From Eutreptiella sp. 'Long Island Sound 2002' (lineage: Eukaryota > Euglenozoa > Euglenophyceae > Eutreptiales > Eutreptiaceae), in contig OZ038383.1 in assembly GCA_964036045.1 (NCBI GenBank), positions 94,310,086-94,374,085 of the forward strand: DNA of 64,000 nucleotides. Reading direction: 5' to 3'. The notes beneath the pieces are model-generated. The model had not been told where the DNA came from, ran no database searches, and was given only the letters and a program-made list of their open reading frames with translations. Positions 8,355 to 18,078 of this stretch are shown in pieces. The position numbers were made by a program, and so were the translations under genes. The number at the start of each line of letters is the position of its first letter. The stretch's first letter is position 1.

Positions 8355-11226
8355 TGGTAGCAGAGGCTACCTGAATGTTGTTCCTTTGGTGTCCCAACCA
8401 CAGCTAGCTCCCCAGTACGGCCCCGTAGACCCCGCCGCTCCTGGAGACGTAACAATTACGCTGCCGTGGTGCTGTGCGAACGAGGCCTTGAGAGGAATGC
8501 CTTGCGCAAGCCCAAGCTGCCCAAGAAGGGCACAAATCAGCAGCTGTGGAGGCCCAGATTACCATCAAGATCCCAGTCGAAATTGGCCATCAAGCAGCTG
8601 GAATCTCCCAGCCTACGCCGATGGCAATGCTCCGGTGGAGCTTACGGACCTGGCAGGTACTAATACTCTATACGAATGTCCACATTTTGAGACCATCGAC
8701 GCCGACATTGACGACATTGAGATAGGTGGTCCAGGTGAGGTACCTACCTATAATCGACCAGCCTCTTGGGCACAATGGGACAACCATTTGTCTTCAGAAG
8801 CGACCCGTAACCTTGAGGCGCTTGAGGCCCTTTGTCTATTAGCCACGTCTAAGCTGATAGGACAAGAAAGAATCGCCTCTGATTTTTTATTCGAATATTT
8901 TTTCCTCCTTCAAGAAGAAATTAATACCAGGATGTGGTGGTGTTCTCAAGAAGATGACTCTTTTGTCATTTTTTTGCAGATCTGGGAGGCAAGCCCCTTC
9001 CCGAAGGAGAAGACCAAGGCACCTGTTGCCGGGCCCTCCGCCCTTCATCCCTCTGTTTCCATCCGCGACGATCTAGCCGCCGCGGTTGAGGAAGGAATTT
9101 TAGAGGCAGCCAGGCAGGCAAGCCTGGAAATTAGGGCTGAAGGAGCTCCCCAAGTGGACTCCTGGCTGCGAACCACTGAGATTGGCGGTCCGACAGCCTG
9201 CTCAGGCCCTTCAGGACACGGTATGTACTGTCCTGCCGACTGCTCTTGCAGATTACAGCGAGACTCTGAGCTCCTATTGCTCAAAGATCAAATGCAACTC
9301 ATCATTCAAACGCTGGGAATTAAAGATCTTTTCAAGACCCACATGCGGTGTGAGGGCGCATCATCGGTGGAACAAACAACAGAACCGTCGGAGGAGGCGA
9401 CAGAAATTTTTTCGATTGCTCCTTCGGTGGACTCTAAGACCACCGATGCAAGGATCAGCAGGACTAAGCTAAAGGAAAGGGTTACAATCTCTCGATCTCA
9501 GAGTAGGACGGCGAAGGCTAGGACTGAGGCTCAGAATGCCAAGCGAACTGCCTCCCGTACTGCCCTTCCTGCTGCTGATTCCAATGCATTAGCCCAGATG
9601 TTGCTCGCCCAGACCCTCGCCGGAGCTGGTGTGGCTAATGATGCCGCCAAGGTGTCTGCCATTACGGCCGGTGTTGGGCTGGATTCACTTCTAAATCCTA
9701 CTTCATTGCGACTTCGTCAGGTTGCCAAGCAACCGAAGTATAATGGGAACCCCAGACGTTGGCCTCAGTTCCAACGGGAATTTAAACTGTGGGTTAAGAC
9801 TCAAAAACTCCAAGATGATCAGTTCCTGATGGCCCTCTTAGACTGCCTTGAGGGAGCGCCGGCCAACACTTGGCTCAGGACCTGGAGTGATCGTGAGGAT
9901 TCAAGTTCCCCCCTTACCTTTGATGAGGTGTGGGAACAGTTGGAGGTACGTGGATCCCGGCTGCCAGAGGATCATTACCACCAGATGTTGAAGAATTTTC
10001 CTTCATTCTCGCGATTAATCTTGCACGAAGTGCAAGACAAGAGACAGCGCTTCTGGAATCTAGTGGAAGGATCTGAACATTCAGGCGAAAAATTTTCTAG
10101 TGCCGAGCTGAAAAATCTGATTTTTGACAAGATCCCCTCCGAAACTGCCGCCACCCTTCGGAATAACCAGTCCGAAGAAAAGGTCAAGACCTGGTGGGCA
10201 GAGGTTGAAGGCTTTGATGCCTCGGCCAACAGGTTTACGGTCAGGGAGGCACTTCAAAAGTGCTCCCCCACGTCGTTTTCCAAGGTGAAATTCACTGAAA
10301 ACACGTGGAAAATCAAATTTAATGAACACGAGGATCGGGACTTGTTTGTCCAAGTCCTCAACAAGGGAGTAAGTTTCCACGGCCATCGCCTGAAGGCCAG
10401 GAACTGGGTGTTTTCGTTCACCCCGCAGGAACTGTGGGAAGAGGTTGAGCGGCTCGCTGACGCCGCCAATCAAAATTTCCATGAGGGTTTTGGGGGAAAC
10501 AAGAATACCCAGCAAAAAACCCAAAATGGGGCCCAAAAGGGCAACAAAAAGGTGAATGACACCCGGAATGTTCAGGATCATTGTAGCATCTGCCTTCTTT
10601 TAGGTTCTACGAACCGAGCTAAGACGCATTCTACTGGTAATCACCGATGGTCTGCTTACGATCACAAGGTGATTGGTGAAAATGTCAGTAATTCGCAGAA
10701 TTCAGACAGGAATGACAGACAGGTGCATGGTGGAAAGGGGGGAAAGGGTAATCCGACCCCCTCCGGTGGAAACAAAAATACCGGAGTCCCTGGCGGGTCC
10801 CAAGGCAAAGGAAATCGGACTCCATCTGGCTCCGGTGGGCAGCCAAACGGCCAGACAAGTCCCAATGGCAACGCCGGAGGCGGAAATCGAAATCCAGGCC
10901 AAACCCCTCAATCCGGTACAAACAAAGGAAATGCTCCAGGATCACAGGGTAAAGGTAAAGGAAACCCTTCGGGAACCCCTTTCTCTCGTAAGGGCAGAGG
11001 GCGTGGCGACGGTGGAGGTCCATCATCCGGCGGCCGTGGCCGTGGACGTGGAAAGGGCAGCCATCGTGTGGATCAGGTCTCAGGTGCAGATCAGGTGTCC
11101 GATGCGGATCGAGATTATGTCGAAAATGCCCTGAATCCAGCAGATGATCCGTTCCAAGATGAGTGGATCGACGAATCAGGCTGTGTTCACAATGTTAACG
11201 CAGCCACTGGAGGTCAGAACGCCTAG
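8191..11226 (+). CDS. gag: Gypsy-A Gag
   Basis: A 1,011-residue ORF starting inside the 5' LTR; a later ATG in the same frame is possible because the first ~500 residues are not conserved in appearance. Residues ~510-680 resemble a retrotransposon capsid domain: QPKYNGNPRRWPQFQREF, then LDCLEGAPANTWL. After that comes a Cys/His cluster (CSICLL...H...H) near 800, taken as a zinc knuckle. The C-terminal ~200 residues are Gly/Asn/Lys-rich with RGRG repeats, as in nucleic-acid-binding tails. It ends at TAG 11,224-11,226 in the same frame as the protease. It would form the particle that packages element RNA. Confidence 0.85.
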   Translation: MDLASVVAALASVGVRVSGSSPNNNVQGDSSRACPTGLAGPEPSGTLNDPGQHFHGSRGYLNVVPLVSQPQLAPQYGPVDPAAPGDVTITLPWCCANEALRGMPCASPSCPRRAQISSCGGPDYHQDPSRNWPSSSWNLPAYADGNAPVELTDLAGTNTLYECPHFETIDADIDDIEIGGPGEVPTYNRPASWAQWDNHLSSEATRNLEALEALCLLATSKLIGQERIASDFLFEYFFLLQEEINTRMWWCSQEDDSFVIFLQIWEASPFPKEKTKAPVAGPSALHPSVSIRDDLAAAVEEGILEAARQASLEIRAEGAPQVDSWLRTTEIGGPTACSGPSGHGMYCPADCSCRLQRDSELLLLKDQMQLIIQTLGIKDLFKTHMRCEGASSVEQTTEPSEEATEIFSIAPSVDSKTTDARISRTKLKERVTISRSQSRTAKARTEAQNAKRTASRTALPAADSNALAQMLLAQTLAGAGVANDAAKVSAITAGVGLDSLLNPTSLRLRQVAKQPKYNGNPRRWPQFQREFKLWVKTQKLQDDQFLMALLDCLEGAPANTWLRTWSDREDSSSPLTFDEVWEQLEVRGSRLPEDHYHQMLKNFPSFSRLILHEVQDKRQRFWNLVEGSEHSGEKFSSAELKNLIFDKIPSETAATLRNNQSEEKVKTWWAEVEGFDASANRFTVREALQKCSPTSFSKVKFTENTWKIKFNEHEDRDLFVQVLNKGVSFHGHRLKARNWVFSFTPQELWEEVERLADAANQNFHEGFGGNKNTQQKTQNGAQKGNKKVNDTRNVQDHCSICLLLGSTNRAKTHSTGNHRWSAYDHKVIGENVSNSQNSDRNDRQVHGGKGGKGNPTPSGGNKNTGVPGGSQGKGNRTPSGSGGQPNGQTSPNGNAGGGNRNPGQTPQSGTNKGNAPGSQGKGKGNPSGTPFSRKGRGRGDGGGPSSGGRGRGRGKGSHRVDQVSGADQVSDADRDYVENALNPADDPFQDEWIDESGCVHNVNAATGGQNA
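8355..8366 (+). promoter_or_regulatory. Gypsy-A primer binding site
   Basis: TGGTAGCAGAGG starts at the base after the LTR. It complements the 3' end of eukaryotic initiator tRNA-Met, the usual primer for Ty3/Gypsy minus-strand synthesis. Gypsy-B uses the same site. Confidence 0.85.
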
Positions 11227-11261
11227 GGGAGCCACGAAAATCGCCCCTCCCCAGGCGATTT
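11224..11261 (+). promoter_or_regulatory. Candidate stop-codon readthrough signal (TAG plus pseudoknot)
   Basis: The gag TAG is followed directly by GGGAG (11,227-11,231), complementary to CTCCC (11,247-11,251). That CTCCC sits in the 8-base loop of a perfect 8-bp stem: AAATCGCC (11,238-11,245) with GGCGATTT (11,254-11,261). The order of strands makes an H-type pseudoknot starting at the stop codon. The frame stays open into the protease. A pseudoknot after UAG drives gag-pol readthrough in gammaretroviruses; its use here is inference. Confidence 0.6.
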
Positions 11262-12054
11262 CAGGCATGATCCCCAGATTCCTGATCGACCATTACTTGA
11301 TGTAGGGTCGCTTGTCTCCTCTCCCCTGGATCCGGCAGCGGATCCTTCTGTTGTAGTGGACGAGGTTGGTGTACAGTCCAAGCACAGGGCCCGTCAGTTT
11401 GTCACAAAGCTGTGGGTCTCTGATTGCAAGGGAAATTTCCACCTCGCCACTTGTTTGTGTGACAATGGATCAGAGGTAAATCTCCAATCCAATTCGTTCT
11501 TACCCGACGACTGCGTGTTTGAATCGCCTCATCCTGTTACCCTCGAGGGAGTTTCTGGACATTCTCTCGCAGGTGGGCAACGCGGATGTTATATATCCAC
11601 TCATTTGGTCGCTCAAGACCTTTGGGAGGAAGGTAATGTGGAGGAAGTTGTCCTTAAGGATGATTACTTCTATCGTGCTGACATAAAGTATGACCTTTAC
11701 TTGGGCCATCCTTGGCTTCGCAAGAACAGGGTAGCGCCCGTAGGTCATCGACGTTGTTTTTTGCTGGAGTCAGGTCCCTTGGAGCGTCCTGAATTTCGTT
11801 TTTTGCACGCAGGGTTTAAAAGTGCAGAAGATTTTTTGAAGCAAAAAGTTACACCAAAATTTGGCGAAGATGTCACCATTGCAGAGGTGAATGGGAGTGC
11901 CGATTACTCCCAAGAGTTAGAATGTCTTCGTAGGGACTCCCAGCCACGACGCCCTTCGCGCTGGCACTCCTCATCCTACAGAGTTGTCGACAAATGGCGC
12001 GATGCAATTTGTGAATATTTTCATGAACATCATTTCATTTTGGCCACAGTATGA
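11227..12054 (+). CDS. pro: Gypsy-A aspartic protease region
   Basis: It is read in the gag frame after the TAG, with no ATG needed. The active-site motif appears as CDNGSEVN (D-N-G-S in place of the usual D-T/S-G-A) around 11,460, with the flap/second-strand part YDLYLGHPWL near 11,690. The enzyme would mature Gag and Pol in the particle. The frame ends at TGA 12,052-12,054, overlapping by about 70 bases the +1 frame that carries the methyltransferase-like domain, so a +1 frameshift or a fixed indel links the two. The Asn in the active site is unusual and might lower activity. Confidence 0.75.
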   Translation, partial: GSHENRPSPGDFRHDPQIPDRPLLDVGSLVSSPLDPAADPSVVVDEVGVQSKHRARQFVTKLWVSDCKGNFHLATCLCDNGSEVNLQSNSFLPDDCVFESPHPVTLEGVSGHSLAGGQRGCYISTHLVAQDLWEEGNVEEVVLKDDYFYRADIKYDLYLGHPWLRKNRVAPVGHRRCFLLESGPLERPEFRFLHAGFKSAEDFLKQKVTPKFGEDVTIAEVNGSADYSQELECLRRDSQPRRPSRWHSSSYRVVDKWRDAICEYFHEHHFILATV

Positions 12055-12541
12055 TGCCTTTGCTAACCGTAAGAACAAGCGCTTTGACAAACACTTTAGC
12101 GACGCTTGGACCCATAAATGGGACAAGAAGTTGTGGATTAATCCTCCGTTTCACTTAATCCAGCAGGTCATCCACAAAATCAAGCAGGATAAAACCCAGG
12201 CAATTTTAGTTGTGCCCTTGTGGGACGACAAGCCTTGGTTTCAGGAATTACAAGACATTTGTGTAGAGTACATCGAACTTCCCAGGAAGATTAAGCTGTA
12301 TGCAAGGGACGACACAGGTCCCCTGCCACAGCGGTCCTGGAATTCGCTTGCATTCCTGGTGGATGGAAAGCTTTCTGACTCTAATTCTGCTGATTCTAGT
12401 ACGGATTCCTGTGTTGGGTCTGAATCTGAGGTTGAGCGTGGTACTGATGATGAATCTATTTTTTCTGATTTTTGTCCGTCAGATACCCAAGGTGATCCAA
12501 CGTCAAATGGATCCGCCTCGTCTCCCTCTTCCCCAATATGA
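11984..12541 (+). CDS. Gypsy-A Dam/DIRS-type methyltransferase-like domain
   Basis: A 185-residue frame, +1 relative to protease and in phase with Pol. Its core is YDAFANRKN, then WINPPFHLI near residue 52, then ILVVPLWDDKPWF, a basic patch ending KLYARDDTG, and WNSLAFLVDGK. NPPF is motif IV of N6-adenine methyltransferases, and the order D-x-FA..N, W..NPPF, VVP.W is that of the phage Dam-like domain known beside RNase H in DIRS elements. Here it lies between protease and RT. The last ~55 residues are acidic and Ser-rich. It ends at TGA 12,539-12,541, after which the same frame is open into RT, so the stop may be a mutation. Catalysis is not shown; no clear SAM-binding FxGxG is visible. Confidence 0.6.
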   Translation: MSTNGAMQFVNIFMNIISFWPQYDAFANRKNKRFDKHFSDAWTHKWDKKLWINPPFHLIQQVIHKIKQDKTQAILVVPLWDDKPWFQELQDICVEYIELPRKIKLYARDDTGPLPQRSWNSLAFLVDGKLSDSNSADSSTDSCVGSESEVERGTDDESIFSDFCPSDTQGDPTSNGSASSPSSPI

Positions 12542-12628
12542 TCGACATCGAAAAGAATCTTCAGTGCACGGGCGAGGAAAAATTCCAAATCGCGCCGCAA
12601 ATTCAGAGTTTTTTATGAAAAACCCCCT

Positions 12629-15600
12629 GTGGAAGCTTTCATGGATCCTTTCGAGGAGCTGGATCACGAAGAGAATCTCTGGGATTTCGACACACGACCC
12701 ACCTATCTTCAAGAGGCAGTTGATACGGACCTGTTTAGGGACATCCGTAAGAAGATTCTTCCTGCCAAGGCCGAAGAAGTTGCCAAAGTTTTTTCGACAG
12801 TAATTGCTGGTGATCAGGTGGACACTGAGTTGTGTTCCAAGTCAAGAGAAAAGATTTTTGAGGAACGGAAGGACACAACCCTTTCAGGAAAGTTGATCAA
12901 AGACCCCCCTGTCCGTGGACAGTTCGGTGAAGCCTTCATCGAGCTTCGTGAAGGGTACAAGGCGAAGAAACAGCGTCCTTATGAAAACCATGGACATAAA
13001 CATGAGATCCTCAGAAAAATCATCGAGAGAAATCTCAGGGAATTTGGTTGGCTTGAGGGTTGTATGACCAGCGAATGGTGCTGTGCACCCTTCACAGTCC
13101 CGAAGCCACCGCCTGCAGACCAGAACACCATTGATGGTTGGCGAATGGTGGTTGATTTTCGCAATCTTAACGCCGAAACTAAGGCGGATTCGCACCCCCT
13201 GCCCCTCATTGAGGAGGAAATCGCCAAGAGGGCAAGAGGTCGTTTGTTTTCTGTGCTGGATCTCCGTCACGGCTTTCACCAAATGCCGTTGAGAAAGGAC
13301 AGCCGACCTCTCACCTGTATGTGCACGCCATGCGGCCCAGTCCAATGGACGGTCATGCCCATGGGCCTGAAGAACGCCCCTTCATTTTTTCAAAGAATGA
13401 TGGAGGATGTGCTGTTCACAACCCATCCTGAGCTTCGTGCCTTTGTGAGCGTGTACATAGATGACATAATCATCGCGACGGAAGGGGAGGGACTGACCGA
13501 AGCCGAGCTGGTGGCCCTACATGAAAAGCAGCTGAACCAGGTTTTGGACATTCTGGATGCTAATCAGCTGATTTGTGGGCCAAAGAAGGGGAAATTATTT
13601 TTAAAATCAGTCGAATTTTGTGGTTCTCTCCTTGAGAATGGTACCCGACGACCCAGTCCAGGGAAGCTCGTCGCTATTCAGAAGTGGAAGCGCCCTGAGA
13701 CGATCACGGAGTTGAGAGGATTCCTGGGTTGTTGCAATTTTTACCACACATTTGTGCCGAATTATGCCAAATTTGCTGCCCCCCTCACTGAATTACTGAA
13801 GGTAGGGAGAGATGCGGGCAAGGCAGGTTCAAAGGTTCGTGTCAAGTGGACTGACGAGTGCGAGGAAGCCTTCCATCACTTGAAGGCGGCCCTCTGTGAA
13901 GTCGCCACGTTGCATGTGCCCCAATTCGACCGACCCTTCTACATTAGAACCGACGCTTCTAGGTATGCGATCGCAGCTGTTCTCGAACAGGTTGATGAAG
14001 CCACCGGTGATCACTACCGTCTTGCATTTTGGTCTCGGAAGCTAGCCCCACGCCAAATGCAATGGTCGCCGCGTGAGCAAGAAACCTACGCCATAATCTG
14101 TGCTTTAAAAAAGTACCAATCGTGGGTTGGCACCAATCGAGTCGAGGTCCTGACGGATCATCGATCTCTGGAGTATTGGGCCACCGAACACATTGATACT
14201 GTCGCGAGCCCAGCTGGTCGACGGGCCAGATGGCACGAATTTCTCTCTCTGTTTGACCTCCATGTGTCGTATTTGCCTGGAAAACACAACACGGTAGCGG
14301 ATACTCTGAGCCGATGGGCTTACCCCGCTTCAGAGGGGCTGCAAAGTACCAACATCCATGGTACGGAGCAGGACCGCCATGTCATCATCGAATGGGATCA
14401 GGAAGAAAAAAAGCTCATTCGACGTGCATGCATGCAATGCGCTGTTAAACAACACGCATTACCGTGTCACGACATCACGGCCATCTCAGATCCGGCGCAT
14501 GCTCATGAGATCTGCACCAAAACACTGAAAGTCGTGGAAAAAGTCACCGATCCCTCCTCAGGGAGTGTAAAACGGTTTGACTACACCCGACGAGTAAGTA
14601 GATTTCGGTTGATCCAGGGCATTAAGCGTCGAGATCCGGCCAAAACTCCACCCCTGCCGAAAGATTCCCTGATCATCCGTGACTGGACGTCCGATTACCT
14701 GCAGGATCCCATGTTTAAAGAGGTCTTTGGAAATCTCAAATCCAAAGATGCTCACAAGGATGGGATTTTTTCTGAGTATTCGTTGGATGGGGGGAAGCTG
14801 TGGATGGAGGGTAAATTGTGTGTGCCAGACGCCCTAGCCCCCCGAGTGTTAAACTGGTGGCACAAATGGGAGTCCCCCCACGCACATGGCCGTCGACTGT
14901 GGTCGATGATTAAACATAGGTTGTTTGGCTCACGGCTATATACTCACTGCATGAAAGTAGCCGCCGGATGTGCGGAATGTGCTGTCTCGACGCCCCCCAG
15001 CGCGAAGAAGCACGGCCATCTGAGGCCTCATCCTATTCCGGAGCGCCTCTTTAACAGAGTCACCAGTGATTTTTTCTATCTCGGTGAGCTCGATGACGAA
15101 GAGTGCCATTGGACGAATAAAAAAGTCAATGGTGTGCTCCTTATTCAGTGCCGTCATTCCGGCTACATTCAAGTGTTGCCTTGCAACATTGAGTCGATGA
15201 CTGGCAAGGCTGCCGCCAAATGGTGCGCGCAGACCTGGATGGGAGGTTGGGACGTCCCATCCGAGGTGGTGACGGATTCAGGCAAAGAGTACACTTCCGA
15301 ATGGTGGAGAGAATTATGTGCTCGCCTTGGAATCCACCACCTCCGATGTGAAATCCACTCGCATCGAGCGCTGCCTGGCGAAAGAGCCGGCCGCTCAATT
15401 GTTAATATGCTTCGTAAGGAGCTCGCGAGTGAAAAGGATTTCCATTGGATGGAAGTTCTCTTCGCATTGCTTCGCCGTTACCACAACACGCCTTTGTATC
15501 ATGGCCTTTCTCCAAATGAAATTGTCTTTGGACGAAAGAAGTGTTGGTGGAACATGCCGTTGAATAATCCTCGCCCCTGTAAAGATGCTTCGTTGTTTTT

Positions 15601-16411
15601 GGACGACGTCCAACGAGCAGATAAAACTGTCTCGAAATTAATCGAGAAGCATCAAGCTGACTGGCTTTGGGTTCAGAATCAAGGCCGAAAAAACCCCCAC
15701 AATTTTGAAGTCGATGATCGAGTTTGGCTTCGAAAATCCGAAACCACCCTGGACGGAGATGACAAGCTTCTTCCCTTGTGGGAGGGGCCATTCGCTGTTA
15801 CAGCGCGTCTTGGTGAGAACAGGTGGAGGATTCGTGTGGATGTCAGCAGGGAAATTGACGTTTCGGGCGATCGCCTCAAGAGAGAGATCCCCTCCCCCAA
15901 GGATCGGGTTAAACCCCTTTTTTGGACTGCGAAACATTTGTCTGATCGGGTCATCGAAGGGGAGAAGTACGAACTCAAGAGGATTGTTGAAGCAAGACGT
16001 GACGCCAAGGGCGAATGGGAATTTCTGTGTGAGTGGAGGGGCTTTGATTCCAGTCACAACAACTGGGAACCAGCCCAATCTTTTGTCCATGGATACACCA
16101 AGGGGTTCATTGACTTCCTGAAGAAGCACCCCGAAATTGGAGTACTCCTGACAGACTGTCTGTCAAAACCAGACAGACAAGTGGAGAGCGACGGAAAACG
16201 ACCTGTGGTGAATCGAGATCCAGCCTTTTACGGCCCTCAGCAGCCACATTCTAGGGCTGATCCGTCGATTCCCCCTCCTGCGGTCAGGCCAGCCCAGGAG
16301 CCACATGAGGACCAAGCTTCAAGTTCGGCCGCTGATTTGCAGCGCCCAAGCCGTACCAGGGCCCGACCAGACAGGTTGGTGGTCACCTGTATTCGTGCTT
16401 GGCCGAATTGA
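12629..16411 (+). CDS. pol: Gypsy-A Pol: RT, RNase H, integrase, chromodomain
   Basis: A 1,260-residue ORF; the frame is open upstream to the TGA at 12,541, so the ATG at 12,629 need not be the start. RT: VVDFRNLN, LDLRHGFHQMPL and VYIDDI near residue 275. RNase H: RTDASRYA near 435, with EQETYA, LTDHRSLEY and ADTLSRWAY. Integrase: His/Cys finger H...H...CAEC at ~750-790, then catalytic Asp in VTSDF (~812), Asp in VTDSG (~881) and Glu in PGERAG (~916). A chromodomain follows at ~1,110-1,170 (ELKRIVEAR ... FLCEWRGFDSSHNNWEP), which would steer insertion to chromatin marks. All catalytic residues are present. With near-identical LTRs, only the gag/pro/MT junctions question activity. Confidence 0.92.
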   Translation: MEAFMDPFEELDHEENLWDFDTRPTYLQEAVDTDLFRDIRKKILPAKAEEVAKVFSTVIAGDQVDTELCSKSREKIFEERKDTTLSGKLIKDPPVRGQFGEAFIELREGYKAKKQRPYENHGHKHEILRKIIERNLREFGWLEGCMTSEWCCAPFTVPKPPPADQNTIDGWRMVVDFRNLNAETKADSHPLPLIEEEIAKRARGRLFSVLDLRHGFHQMPLRKDSRPLTCMCTPCGPVQWTVMPMGLKNAPSFFQRMMEDVLFTTHPELRAFVSVYIDDIIIATEGEGLTEAELVALHEKQLNQVLDILDANQLICGPKKGKLFLKSVEFCGSLLENGTRRPSPGKLVAIQKWKRPETITELRGFLGCCNFYHTFVPNYAKFAAPLTELLKVGRDAGKAGSKVRVKWTDECEEAFHHLKAALCEVATLHVPQFDRPFYIRTDASRYAIAAVLEQVDEATGDHYRLAFWSRKLAPRQMQWSPREQETYAIICALKKYQSWVGTNRVEVLTDHRSLEYWATEHIDTVASPAGRRARWHEFLSLFDLHVSYLPGKHNTVADTLSRWAYPASEGLQSTNIHGTEQDRHVIIEWDQEEKKLIRRACMQCAVKQHALPCHDITAISDPAHAHEICTKTLKVVEKVTDPSSGSVKRFDYTRRVSRFRLIQGIKRRDPAKTPPLPKDSLIIRDWTSDYLQDPMFKEVFGNLKSKDAHKDGIFSEYSLDGGKLWMEGKLCVPDALAPRVLNWWHKWESPHAHGRRLWSMIKHRLFGSRLYTHCMKVAAGCAECAVSTPPSAKKHGHLRPHPIPERLFNRVTSDFFYLGELDDEECHWTNKKVNGVLLIQCRHSGYIQVLPCNIESMTGKAAAKWCAQTWMGGWDVPSEVVTDSGKEYTSEWWRELCARLGIHHLRCEIHSHRALPGERAGRSIVNMLRKELASEKDFHWMEVLFALLRRYHNTPLYHGLSPNEIVFGRKKCWWNMPLNNPRPCKDASLFLDDVQRADKTVSKLIEKHQADWLWVQNQGRKNPHNFEVDDRVWLRKSETTLDGDDKLLPLWEGPFAVTARLGENRWRIRVDVSREIDVSGDRLKREIPSPKDRVKPLFWTAKHLSDRVIEGEKYELKRIVEARRDAKGEWEFLCEWRGFDSSHNNWEPAQSFVHGYTKGFIDFLKKHPEIGVLLTDCLSKPDRQVESDGKRPVVNRDPAFYGPQQPHSRADPSIPPPAVRPAQEPHEDQASSSAADLQRPSRTRARPDRLVVTCIRAWPN

Positions 16412-18068
16412 GGAAGCCATCTCACCACATTCTGCTCAATCCACTGTTCATTCTTTCTGTTTATGTCATGATGTGGAGAACTGCGAATGTTTGATAATTT
16501 GACGTCAATCAATCAATTTTTCTTTGGTCTCCGTTCGGTAACGTATCGAAAGTCGAAAACCGAAAGCCACGGAGTGTGCTGCCGTGTTCAGAAAAAACCA
16601 AACTCAGGCTTAATTCAGGCAGATTCGGGGTAATCTTGTCTCTGTTGGTCTGTGCATCTTTGGAATTTGGCTACTCGTGCAGATGGAAGCAAATGTACAT
16701 AATCAAAACGCTGGCCAGCGACATTCACCCCTACAGACACCCCCTGTAGTACTGGCTGCACCAGATGCGACGCCAGGAACTCAGATCGTACCTTCATTTG
16801 CTGTGATGCTAACGCCAAAGTCCAGATTCAGATCCAGGATCCTCAAATTTGCCTTGAATTTCTCAGGTTTGTCCATCATTCTGCCACTGTTGTGCAAAAG
16901 CCAGACGTCAATTGTTCAGACAACCTTCACAGAGAAGCTCTAGGGACTTCTAACAGCAACCTCTGAAGTCCGTAAGCTTCGTTGTATTTTTGGCACACGC
17001 CAATGTGAGCTCAATCCGACCTGAAACTGTCGAAAATGGTGAATCCAAGTGTCTTGTGGGACTCAATCAAAAGATTGGCCTTGTCCAAGTCGATTGACAC
17101 CGCCGCCACTGTAAATAAAGGACTACTCGGTGTCTCTCAGTTATATACTGTCAGTAAAGCGCCTTCAGCGAACCTTCGGCGCGTTACATGCCAAGGATCC
17201 AGGGCCAGCATGTCCCATCATGATGCATCATCACATGATCCAGATTTTCATTAAATCTGTTGGATGCTCGCGAACCAACGGCCGGAAAGCACAATTGAGC
17301 TGAATAAACGACAATATATATTAACTTTAGTCTAAACGAAAGTGTTAGTAGTTGCAGTTCTAGACATTCCGCTTCATTTCACCTTCATCTCAGGGAATTT
17401 ACTCATTTTAGGACAATTCAGATTGATTTCCTTGTCATCTCTTCTCATTCGTCGAAGATCTGTTTAGATCTAAGTGAACAGAAAGACATCTTTACCCTCT
17501 GCGGTTCACTTGGGGTCTATAGACTACATCTGTATTTGTTTTCCCTCTCTGTGATTGGTTAATCTCCTCAATCTCTGCTCAATTTGATGCCCAATCTTGT
17601 TGAATCTTGTGATCATCCGCCAGATGCGCCAATTCTGAAGCACATGCTGCACTTTTCAGAACGAGAAAAGCGGGAGTAACACGATGTAGAGTTCAGCGAG
17701 GACACCGTAGCGTGCCCGCGACAGCGAAACTGTGCCAGAGCGCTGAGATGTCACTCCAATTCTTGATCCCCCCACTCAATCCACCAATAATCTACCTCAT
17801 TCTCAACCAATGCATGGTTTGGTATCGATTCTCGATACGTTTACATGCTTTTTAACCCTTGACCTAATGTTTTACTGCACGGAGGACTGTTTGTCACTTC
17901 TCATTCTGTTTCATTTCAGGTTCATCCATCCTGATTCAGTGCCAATTCAGCCCAAATCAGGTCAGATCAAGCAGATTTCGCCCCATCGAGGCTACATTTC
18001 TATTTTTTTCTGGGACTTACCCGCACTACGTTCTTCGTTGACGTAGCGACACACCCCAGTGTGTTTTT
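16412..18068 (+). other. Gypsy-A 3' untranslated region
   Basis: 1.66 kb between the Pol stop and the polypurine tract. It contains only short ORFs, no domain and no repeat of other window sequence. It is long for a Gypsy 3' region, and an eroded extra ORF cannot be excluded. Confidence 0.6.
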
Positions 18069-18078
18069 GGAGGGGGGG
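18069..18078 (+). promoter_or_regulatory. Gypsy-A polypurine tract
   Basis: GGAGGGGGGG ends exactly at the first base of the 3' LTR. This is the expected primer for plus-strand DNA synthesis. Confidence 0.8.

Noticed and set aside
8735-8979. Possible intron in Gypsy-A gag (CAG/GTGAGG donor, T-rich TTGCAG acceptor)
   Set aside because: The interval is 245 bases, so removal would shift the open gag frame; splice-like words occur by chance.
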